Source: Desulfobacterales bacterium
Lineage (GTDB): Bacteria > Desulfobacterota > DSM-4660 > Desulfatiglandales > Desulfatiglandaceae
Direction: 5' to 3'
Assembly: GCA_027061865.1 (NCBI GenBank)
Contig: JAMOVZ010000487.1
Coordinates: 1 to 18,708, forward strand
Length of the DNA: 18,708 nucleotides
In this document: piece by piece, positions 13,053 to 18,708 of the stretch
How the letters are laid out: each line of letters starts with the position of its first letter
Position numbering within the stretch: position 1 is the stretch's first letter
Program-made: the position numbers and the translations under genes
The notes under the pieces: generated by a model
Told to the model about the DNA's origin: nothing
Database searches by the model: none
Seen by the model: only the letters and a program-made list of their open reading frames with translations

Positions 13053-15197
13053 CTCACCCTCCGGATAAATCCGGCAGAGCAGACACCGCACGTGGGTGGC
13101 CCCCATGGCTGGATCGCAGTTTTCATAGTCATTGCTTGTAAGCACATTGATGTTGGATCGGTCCCAGCCATGGGAGGGGCCCTTTTCCTCTGGAAACCAC
13201 CAACCATGCTCGGCAGACACTACCCTTGGGTGCATGCCCGCAAAATACTTGGCCCTTTGCCTTACCTTCCCCCGTGGGGATTCAATGATCACCCAGTCAC
13301 CATCTTCAATTCCCTCCTTTTTAGCAGTATCAGGATGGATTTCCACAACAGGGTCGTGGTGCAACTCCCTCATCCAGGGGAGCTGGCGGTTTTCCGTGTG
13401 GAAGAAACCCGGCAGGCGCCTTCCGGTAATCAGGATGTATGGATATTGATTATAGAGCTCAGGGGTGCTGTACGGGCCTTCAGGGGGCTCCCGAAACTGG
13501 GGGAGGGGATCATAGCCCCATTTCTCCAGCAGGGTGGAGCATAGCTCAACCTTCCCTGTGGGAGTTGAAAAGCCCCTTTCCTTGTACTTTTCGTATTCAA
13601 CCTTGCCTCGCAGATAATCCATTTCCTTGAATTGCTTCCATGTTAGGCCCATGGGCTCCAGGATCCAGTCCAGGGCCTGCTCAAAGTTGTCCCACCAGTG
13701 CTCACCCTGCCCCACCCTATGGGCCAGATCGTTGAGCATTTCATGATCAGCCCGGCACTCGCCCACCTGAATCACCTTTCTCCTGGGCAGTATGTAACCG
13801 TGTCGTTTCCAGAAATCGCCGATGTAGTCCATCTCAAGCCAAGTGGCAGCGGGAAGCACGATGTCGGCAAGCTCAGCCGTGGGTGTGATGAAGAAGTCAG
13901 CCACGGCCATGAATTCCACAGCCTCCAAAGCCCTTTGAACATAGCGGGCGTTTGCCCTCGTAAGAAGGGGATTTGAGCTGATGAAAAAGAGCATCTTCAC
14001 GGGATAAGGCTTTTCTTCCAGAATGGCATCCCACACGCATTTTGAATTGATGATGGCAAAGTTGCCGGCAAGCCGGAACCGCTCCCCCCCAAGCCGTTTT
14101 GCGGCCTGTTCCTTGGGCAGCATCTTGTGGGCCCCGAACTCACTTACTGTCCTTATTCTCGGCGGCTTGAAGAGCACCTGGCCGCCTGGGACATCCAGGT
14201 TTCCTGTAATGGCCATAAGGGCCATTAAGGCTCGGTCGTTGTCCGCACAGGTGACCTGCTGCTCGATTGCCACCCCCCACTGAATGCCGGCAGGCTTGAT
14301 GGTTGCATAGAGGCGTGCCGCCTGGGCTATCTTTTCCTTGGGCACCCATGTGATCTTTTCCACACGCTCCAGAGTATATTCACTGACTCGCTTCTTAAAC
14401 TCATTCCAGCCATGGACCCACTTTTCCACGAAATCCTTGTCATACAGACCTTCTTGAATGATCACATTGGCCATACCAAGGGCCAGGGCCGTATCCGTGC
14501 CAGGCCTCAGTTGCAGCCACACATCAGCCCTGGCCGCAATGCGGGTGAGCCGGGGATCCACCACAATGAGCTTGGCTCCCTTGTCCACTGCCACGGAAAA
14601 GGGCTCACCCTTGTACTCATCCGGGTTGCTGATGATAATGTTATTCCCCCACACCAATATGCAGCGGGGAGAGTTTTCATAGTCCACTATCGGGTTGGAA
14701 CCGCATGTAATAATTCCTGTCGCCACCCGGGGGCCATAGCAGAAGTGGCCTGCGGTGAGCACATTGGGCGTGCCAAGCAGATTTGCAAACCGGTATATGA
14801 CCGCTTCGTTTTCCCGTCCGGTTCCATATCCCAACACAATGGATTCAGGCCCATATTGTTGCTTGTAACGAAGGATCTTCTCTGCAATGGCATCAAGCGC
14901 CTCGTCCCAGGAAATCCGCTCCCATCTTCCACTGCCCTTTGGGCCAATACGGCGCACAGGGCAGGTGAGGCGGTCAAGGTGATATGCCAATTGAATGGAG
15001 GCAAAGGCCTTGGAGCAAAGGGTTCCGTGGTTTATGGGGCAATCTGGATCTCCTGCGATTTTTACTGCTTTTCCGCCCCTTACATAAACCAAAACACCAC
15101 AGCCGCCATGGCACATGCGGCAATGGCTTTTGACGACCCGGTCAAACCCGTATGTCTCCATCTCCTTTTGAATATTGGAATGCCTGAATGAACCCAT
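13032..15197 (-). CDS. Cytoplasmic molybdopterin (Mo/W) oxidoreductase, catalytic subunit
   Basis: 721 residues of the DMSO-reductase superfamily. A [4Fe-4S] site is formed by C26, C29, C33 and C61 (CRMCHGGC ... LC). The domains bind a bis-molybdopterin guanine dinucleotide cofactor. C153 in AGHFCYGPR lines up with the cysteine that ligates tungsten in acetylene hydratase (my alignment from memory), and WERISWDEALDAIAEK, KLIVVDPRLT and PTAELADIVLPAATWLEMD are typical. The C-terminal domain carries TPTGKVELCS and VEIHPDTAKKEGIEDGDWV. No twin-arginine signal, so cytoplasmic. The ATG at 15197 is chosen over the longer frame to 15329: GGAGG lies 7 bases upstream and the extension is inside the IclR gene. 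Substrate unknown; candidates include hydratase or oxidoreductase roles of the acetylene hydratase/PhsA-like branch. Probably controlled by the IclR gene just upstream. Confidence 0.88.
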   Translation of the reverse strand: MGSFRHSNIQKEMETYGFDRVVKSHCRMCHGGCGVLVYVRGGKAVKIAGDPDCPINHGTLCSKAFASIQLAYHLDRLTCPVRRIGPKGSGRWERISWDEALDAIAEKILRYKQQYGPESIVLGYGTGRENEAVIYRFANLLGTPNVLTAGHFCYGPRVATGIITCGSNPIVDYENSPRCILVWGNNIIISNPDEYKGEPFSVAVDKGAKLIVVDPRLTRIAARADVWLQLRPGTDTALALGMANVIIQEGLYDKDFVEKWVHGWNEFKKRVSEYTLERVEKITWVPKEKIAQAARLYATIKPAGIQWGVAIEQQVTCADNDRALMALMAITGNLDVPGGQVLFKPPRIRTVSEFGAHKMLPKEQAAKRLGGERFRLAGNFAIINSKCVWDAILEEKPYPVKMLFFISSNPLLTRANARYVQRALEAVEFMAVADFFITPTAELADIVLPAATWLEMDYIGDFWKRHGYILPRRKVIQVGECRADHEMLNDLAHRVGQGEHWWDNFEQALDWILEPMGLTWKQFKEMDYLRGKVEYEKYKERGFSTPTGKVELCSTLLEKWGYDPLPQFREPPEGPYSTPELYNQYPYILITGRRLPGFFHTENRQLPWMRELHHDPVVEIHPDTAKKEGIEDGDWVIIESPRGKVRQRAKYFAGMHPRVVSAEHGWWFPEEKGPSHGWDRSNINVLTSNDYENCDPAMGATHVRCLLCRIYPEGEEAEDRS

Positions 15198-15211
15198 CGT
15201 GTTTCCTCCGT

Positions 15212-16000
15212 CTACAATCCGGGCCGTGCAAGGCCCAACTCCTCGGAAATCTTTCGGGCACCGCTTGAGACAAGGGGGCCGAACTCTGCTATCTTGGCCT
15301 CTGGATATGTCCCGATCAAAATGACACACCCTAGCACACGGCCCTCTCCATCCAGGACCGCTGAACTTACTGCGTTTATGCCGGGCTGAAGCTGCCCCCG
15401 GTCCTCAGCAAAACCGGTGGCCCTTGCCTTTATGATTTCTTTGTTAAGTAGTTCAATATCGAATTTGTCAGGGTCTCCGTAAAAGTAGAGTTTTTTTCTG
15501 GATAGCACCTTTTTTCGTTCTAAGTCGCTCAGCATGGAGACTATGGCCTTGCCATGGGCACCCGCAGTCATGTGAAACCTGTGGCCTATGCCGATGTTTA
15601 CCCCGATAACATTGTCGCCTTCATGTTTTGCTATTATAAAGAGCTGTTCCGCACTCAAGAGCCCAAAAAGGGATGTTTCCCCGGTACTGGAGGATAGTTT
15701 TTCAAGGTAAGGAGTTACGAGTTTTACTATATCCATACCCTCTATGGCGCTTCTACCAAGGTAGGCCAGGGCAGGGCCCAAGGTATAAGTCTTTCCGATC
15801 TCTTCCCTTTGAACAAATCCAAACTTGGAAAGGGTATTCAAGATAGAGTAACCCTTGCTGTTGTGGATTCCCACTTCAGTGCAAATGGTCTTGAGGTTCA
15901 TTCCCAACCCAGGACGCCTCGCAAGGCAGATCAATATCCTACAGGCCTGCTCCACTGCTGGGACCGAATATGCATATGTGGATTTTTGTGTCTTTTTCAT
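15212..16000 (-). CDS. IclR-family transcriptional regulator
   Basis: 262 residues. The N-terminal winged helix (about 10-72: VPAVEQACRILICLARRPG, LKTICTEVGIHNSKGYSILNTLSKFGFVQRE) binds DNA and the C-terminal effector domain (about 85-255) carries the IclR motifs GHRFHMTAGAHGKAI, GFAEDRGQLQPGINAVSSAVLD and GRVLGCVILIG. The family senses small organic acids or aromatic compounds and usually controls an adjacent catabolic operon. It lies 14 bases upstream of the molybdopterin oxidoreductase in the same direction, so it likely regulates that enzyme and itself. No strong Shine-Dalgarno is seen before the ATG at 16000. Direct repeats 28 bases upstream may be its operator. Confidence 0.92.
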   Translation of the reverse strand: MKKTQKSTYAYSVPAVEQACRILICLARRPGLGMNLKTICTEVGIHNSKGYSILNTLSKFGFVQREEIGKTYTLGPALAYLGRSAIEGMDIVKLVTPYLEKLSSSTGETSLFGLLSAEQLFIIAKHEGDNVIGVNIGIGHRFHMTAGAHGKAIVSMLSDLERKKVLSRKKLYFYGDPDKFDIELLNKEIIKARATGFAEDRGQLQPGINAVSSAVLDGEGRVLGCVILIGTYPEAKIAEFGPLVSSGARKISEELGLARPGL

Positions 16001-16027
16001 TGGATATGATTTTTAAGATAAAAAAGG

Positions 16028-16061
16028 TTTCTAGATACAAAATTGATTTCTATATACAAAA
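16028..16061. promoter_or_regulatory. Candidate IclR operator (direct repeats)
   Basis: TTTCTAGATACAAAA at 16028-16042 and TTTCTATATACAAAA at 16047-16061 differ at one base and are spaced 19 bases, about two helical turns. They lie just upstream of the IclR gene in a very AT-rich stretch. Role inferred from position. Confidence 0.45.
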
Positions 16062-16297
16062 AACAATAAAAAAATCAACAAAAAAATCAGATTTATTACG
16101 CCCATCAATCAGTTGATAACGATTCTACCTGGTCCGCATCAAAAGTAAGGGAGCTCTTAGTGGGGAGATGAAAGAGTTGCTGGACACTGCGGCAAGAAAG
16201 GCCCGATGAAACATCTTTTCCAGGGGCAGGAATGCATCCAGGGGAGTAAAAGAGAAAAGGAGAGGTATCGCCAGAAGGGGCCGCCTGTAAAAATAAG
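16062..16297. other. Gap between the IclR gene and tRNA-His, no gene seen
   Basis: AT-rich near 16060-16100, mixed composition after. A short plus-strand frame (MKELLDTAARKAR, from the ATG at 16168, preceded by GGGGAG) ends at 16209; it is too short and unrecognised to call. Nothing else supported. Confidence 0.4.
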
Positions 16298-16327
16298 AAA
16301 GGGCGAGGCCAATTGGCTACACCCTTT
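16298..16327 (-). terminator. Terminator after tRNA-His
   Basis: AAAGGGTGTAGCC / GGCCTCGCCCTTT stem with loop AATT on the minus strand, two internal mismatches, followed by CTTATTTTTAC. It begins 10 bases after the tRNA 3' end. Confidence 0.7.
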
Positions 16328-16337
16328 TTTCCTTAAA

Positions 16338-16413
16338 TGGGGTGAGTGATGGGACTTGAACCCACGACCGCTGGGGCCACAACCCAGTGCTCTACCGGCT
16401 GAGCTACACCCAC
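16338..16413 (-). tRNA. tRNA-His (anticodon GTG)
   Basis: Minus strand: acceptor GTGGGTG / CACTCAC (one G-U pair), D-arm GCTCAGCCGGTAGAGC, anticodon arm CTGGG-TTGTGGC-CCCAG with anticodon GTG, T-arm GTGGGTTCAAGTCCCAT region with TTCAAGT, discriminator C73 and an encoded CCA. A G at 16414 provides the G-1 characteristic of histidine tRNA. Complete and ordinary; a terminator follows. Confidence 0.97.
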
Positions 16414-16470
16414 CATTTTCCGGATAGGTTAGCACATGGAGGGCTGGGTTTCAAGAAAAACCCTATTCGT

Positions 16471-16836
16471 CTAGGCGGCATGCCTTAGCTCAAAGTTTGC
16501 CTCTGGAGGCGGGAAAATGGATTTTAGCTTCTCCTCCAGCTTTGAAGCTATTTCTCTGTGGACGTTCAGTTTTGTCTCCTTTATCTTGTCTTGCTTCTCA
16601 AAGATCCTGAAACACTCTAATACCTTTTCCACCTCTGTGTCTGCATTGAAGCGCACTCTAAAGATTTCATCTTGGCATTCGTATTTTACGGCCTGGCGCT
16701 TCAGGATCTCTTCCAAGGTCTTGGCCCTCTGGGGGCCGCTTTGGTTTTGTGTGGCCCGTATCTCCACCACTACGGTAATAGCCTCTTCATCGTATATTAT
16801 CTGGAAATCCATGGTTTTGATTTGATCTGGGATCAT
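16471..16836 (-). CDS. Hypothetical protein, 121 residues
   Basis: I do not recognise this protein. It starts MIPDQIKTMDFQIIYDEEAI with alternating hydrophobic residues (ITVVVEIRA), suggesting a small beta sheet, followed by a helical, charged middle (QRAKTLEEILKRQAVKYEC) and a long charged helix (KIKETKLNVHREIASKLEEKLKSIF) near 85-110. No signal peptide or membrane segment. Support for it being real: AGGAGG lies 6 bases before the ATG at 16836, the frame is full length, and it is divergent from selA with its own upstream space. tRNA-His follows in the same direction 57 bases after the stop. Function unknown. Confidence 0.65.
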   Translation of the reverse strand: MIPDQIKTMDFQIIYDEEAITVVVEIRATQNQSGPQRAKTLEEILKRQAVKYECQDEIFRVRFNADTEVEKVLECFRIFEKQDKIKETKLNVHREIASKLEEKLKSIFPPPEANFELRHAA

Positions 16837-16860
16837 CTAGTGCCTCCTGGGTTTCTTAAT

Positions 16861-16889
16861 TTGACGCATACGTAATTTGTGTCTATTAT
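16861..16889 (+). promoter_or_regulatory. selA promoter
   Basis: TTGACG at 16861-16866, 17-base spacer, TATTAT at 16884-16889, about 54 bases before the selA start. Good sigma70 match. Confidence 0.6.
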
Positions 16890-16942
16890 CGACCAAATTC
16901 ATAACCATCTTAAATTCGGATGTGGTTGAGAGGGGAACAAAC

Positions 16943-18355
16943 ATGAAAGAAGAAAAGACGGGGCTGCTAAGAGCCATCCCAGCCGTTGACAAGCTGCTTG
17001 AAACGGATGACTTAAAAAAGGCCTTGGACGTGTTTCCCAAGACCTTGATTAAGAAGGCTATCCATACGGTTCTAAACAGACTGAGAGCCGGGATAAGAAA
17101 TGGGACAATTAGGGATATGGAGCAACTTTCGGTTCAAGCTGTCTCAGGAAACGTGCTTCAGACCTTAAGGGAACTGGATCGGCCCAGTTTGCGGCCTGTC
17201 ATAAATGCCACCGGGGTGGTTATCCATACAAATCTCGGCCGGTCACTCTTGGCTCAACAAGTCTTGGAAAGCCTTGCCCCTGGGGCCGGGCAATACAGTA
17301 ACCTTGAATACAATCTAGCAGAGGGCAGAAGGGGCAGCCGTTATGTACACGTACAGGGGCTGCTCAGGGAGCTTACAGGCGCTGAGGATGCAATGGTTGT
17401 TAACAATAATGCCGCCGCCGTCTTGATAAGCTTGGAGACCCTTGCAAAGGGACGCAAGGTGGTGGTATCGCGGGGCGAACTGGTGGAGATAGGAGGTTCG
17501 TTCAGGATCCCCGAGGTGATGCGAAAAAGTGGAGCCATCATGGTTGAGGTTGGGGCCACAAACAAGACCCACCTCAGAGACTACGAAGAGGCCATAGTGC
17601 CTGAGACCGCCTTACTGCTAAAGGTTCACCAAAGTAATTTCCACATGGTAGGATTCACCCAGCAAGTGAGCACTGCCGAGCTGGTGGAACTTGGAAGGAG
17701 GTACAGCATCCCGGTGATGGAAGACCTTGGAAGTGGCTGTTTTATTGAATTTTCCCGCTACGGTCTCCAAAAGGAACCCACCGTCCAGGAGGTGCTTGCC
17801 CAAGGAGTGGATTTGGTTACATTCAGCGGTGACAAGTTGCTGGGGGGGCCGCAGGCAGGCATCATCCTTGGCCGCAAGGACATTGTTGAGGCCATACGCA
17901 AGAATCAGCTCAACCGCGCCCTCAGGATCGACAAACTCACTCTTCTGGCACTGGAAGGAACCTTGCGCCTTTACAGGGACGAGGCCACAGCAATCAAAGA
18001 CATACCTACCCTAAGCATGATATGTGAGCCCTATCAGGGCTTAAGAAATAAGGCCAATCGGTTGAGGCGAAGAATCGGAAAGATTGAACCGGCCAACTTT
18101 TCCATCCAAATGGCAGACGGCAGCTCTAAAGTGGGCGGGGGGGCCTTACCGTTGCTGGAGCTTCCCACGAGACTGATATGCTTGGTCCCTGGTAGGCTGG
18201 CCGCACATGTGATGGAACAATGGTTGCGTTCTTATGATCCTCCCATAATCGTGAGAGTGGAAAAGGAGAGGGTGGTGTTGGATGTGAGGACAATACTTGA
18301 GAGGCAATTTGCCACTGTGGCAAAGGCCCTCCAAGAGTTGAGCAAATTGCAATAA
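16943..18355 (+). CDS. selA: Selenocysteine synthase SelA (L-seryl-tRNA(Sec) selenium transferase)
   Basis: 470 residues, the normal size for bacterial SelA. This PLP enzyme converts Ser-tRNA(Sec) to Sec-tRNA(Sec) with selenophosphate. The N-terminal domain (LLRAIPAVDKLLE) contacts the tRNA; RPVINATGVVIHTNLGRS (84-101) and VHVQGLLRELTGAEDAMVVNNNAAAV lead into the PLP fold. The cofactor lysine is K298 in TFSGDKLLGGPQAG. The ATG at 16943 has AGGGGA 6 bases upstream; the frame is open to 16877 but the extension overlaps the promoter. Its presence implies the organism makes selenoproteins, though no Sec codon is apparent in this window's oxidoreductase. selB, selC and selD are not in view. Confidence 0.96.
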   Translation: MKEEKTGLLRAIPAVDKLLETDDLKKALDVFPKTLIKKAIHTVLNRLRAGIRNGTIRDMEQLSVQAVSGNVLQTLRELDRPSLRPVINATGVVIHTNLGRSLLAQQVLESLAPGAGQYSNLEYNLAEGRRGSRYVHVQGLLRELTGAEDAMVVNNNAAAVLISLETLAKGRKVVVSRGELVEIGGSFRIPEVMRKSGAIMVEVGATNKTHLRDYEEAIVPETALLLKVHQSNFHMVGFTQQVSTAELVELGRRYSIPVMEDLGSGCFIEFSRYGLQKEPTVQEVLAQGVDLVTFSGDKLLGGPQAGIILGRKDIVEAIRKNQLNRALRIDKLTLLALEGTLRLYRDEATAIKDIPTLSMICEPYQGLRNKANRLRRRIGKIEPANFSIQMADGSSKVGGGALPLLELPTRLICLVPGRLAAHVMEQWLRSYDPPIIVRVEKERVVLDVRTILERQFATVAKALQELSKLQ

Positions 18356-18360
18356 AAAGG

Positions 18361-18400
18361 GGGCCATGGTGTGTTTGGAGGCGAAGAGCGGCCATGGCCC
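18361..18400 (-). terminator. Candidate terminator of the HU gene
   Basis: GGGCCATGG at 18361-18369 and CCATGGCCC at 18392-18400 form a 9-bp stem with a 22-base loop; on the minus strand CCTTTTTATT follows. No T-run follows on the plus strand, so it is unlikely to end selA. The loop is long, lowering confidence. Confidence 0.5.
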
Positions 18401-18418
18401 AAATGAATGCACTCCGGC

Positions 18419-18688
18419 TCAAATACTCTCTTTCAGGGCCTTTGCAGGACGGAAGCGGACTGTCTTGCCGGCCTTTATCTTGATTTCTTCGCCCGTTTGA
18501 GGATTTCTACCTTTTCTTGCCTTTCTTTTGCTCACCATAAACGAGCCAAATCCTGTCAGGGCCAATTTCCCTTCTTTCTTTAAAGTCTTCTTGGCTACCT
18601 CAATGAAGGCGTTCAGGGTCCTTTCCGTATCGGCCTTGGTGAGATTGGTGATCTTTGCGATTTCAGATACCAGTTCAGCTTTTGTCAT
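18419..18688 (-). CDS. HU/IHF-family DNA-binding protein
   Basis: 89 residues, the typical size. MTKAELVSEIAKITNLTKADTERTLNAFIE forms the helical dimerisation part; LTGFGSFMVSKRKARKGRNPQTGEEI carries the conserved GFGxF turn and the arm motif RNPQTGE that inserts into the minor groove, followed by KTVRFRPAKALKE. It bends and compacts DNA as a dimer. The ATG at 18688 is preceded by GGGGAGG. Convergent with selA, with 63 bases between stops. HU rather than IHF is favoured from overall likeness, but the two cannot be separated firmly here. Confidence 0.95.
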   Translation of the reverse strand: MTKAELVSEIAKITNLTKADTERTLNAFIEVAKKTLKKEGKLALTGFGSFMVSKRKARKGRNPQTGEEIKIKAGKTVRFRPAKALKESI

Positions 18689-18708
18689 AGTCTCCTCCCC
18701 TTTTGATA

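Noticed and set aside
14412..15191. Plus-strand open frame of 259 codons
   Set aside because: Antisense within the molybdopterin oxidoreductase, composition of a shadow frame, no recognisable domains.
13032..15197. Selenocysteine in the oxidoreductase, suggested by nearby selA
   Set aside because: The metal-ligand position is an ordinary TGC codon and the frame has no internal TGA.
16168..16209. Short peptide MKELLDTAARKAR with a ribosome-site-like GGGGAG before it
   Set aside because: The purine run touches the start codon, the peptide is only 13 residues and matches nothing I know.
16338..16413. tRNA-His as an integration site
   Set aside because: No integrase gene and no repeated copy of the tRNA 3' end seen in the window.
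18361..18400. Terminator for selA
   Set aside because: The stem is followed by AAATGAATG on the plus strand, with no T-run; it fits only the opposite strand.

Overview
The window reads like the chromosome of an anaerobic, sulfate-reducer-like deltaproteobacterium (Desulfobacterota). Support for this: a D. gigas-type single-cluster ferredoxin, a cytoplasmic molybdopterin oxidoreductase with an FeS partner, selenocysteine synthase SelA, and a lexA-imuB-dnaE2 SOS mutagenesis set. This assignment is inferred from gene content only.

Layout. 1-1162 (-): a ferredoxin, a DUF47/PhoU-like protein and the start of a Na/Pi-cotransporter-family protein form one operon. 1317-2225 (+): a TIGR01777-type sugar-epimerase-like protein whose end overlaps the next gene tail to tail. 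2173-7964 (-): dnaE2, imuB and lexA form an SOS mutasome operon without imuA. Each of its two junctions holds a small foreign-looking cassette: a 368-bp unit with terminal inverted repeats and a truncated GxxExxY gene between imuB and dnaE2, and a four-helix-bundle (23S-IVP type) gene bracketed by 7-nt degenerate repeats between lexA and imuB. 7965-8390: a long non-coding leader with a promoter and strong hairpins. 8454-11132: stress genes hsp20 (-), a reduced dnaJ (+) and a fusion of a ribosome hibernation factor (HPF/RaiA) with an ECF-like sigma factor (+). The three share a very similar promoter (TTGAC, 16-nt spacer, TAGAAT or TATTTT). 11172-12523 (+): a zinc-ribbon/winged-helix protein, then a radical SAM protein. 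12537-16000 (-): a four-cluster ferredoxin-like subunit, a molybdopterin oxidoreductase and an IclR regulator. 16338-16836 (-): tRNA-His and an unknown protein. 16943-18355 (+): selA. 18419-18688 (-): an HU-type DNA-binding protein.

Working together: LexA probably represses a catalytically dead Y-family protein (ImuB) and an error-prone C-family polymerase (DnaE2), which cooperate in translesion synthesis. Hsp20, DnaJ and HPF-sigma look like a stress module linking protein protection, ribosome shutdown and transcription. The IclR-oxidoreductase-FeS trio looks like a substrate-induced catabolic redox enzyme whose substrate cannot be read from sequence. The most unusual items are the HPF-sigma fusion and the two small-gene cassettes sitting exactly between the mutasome genes.
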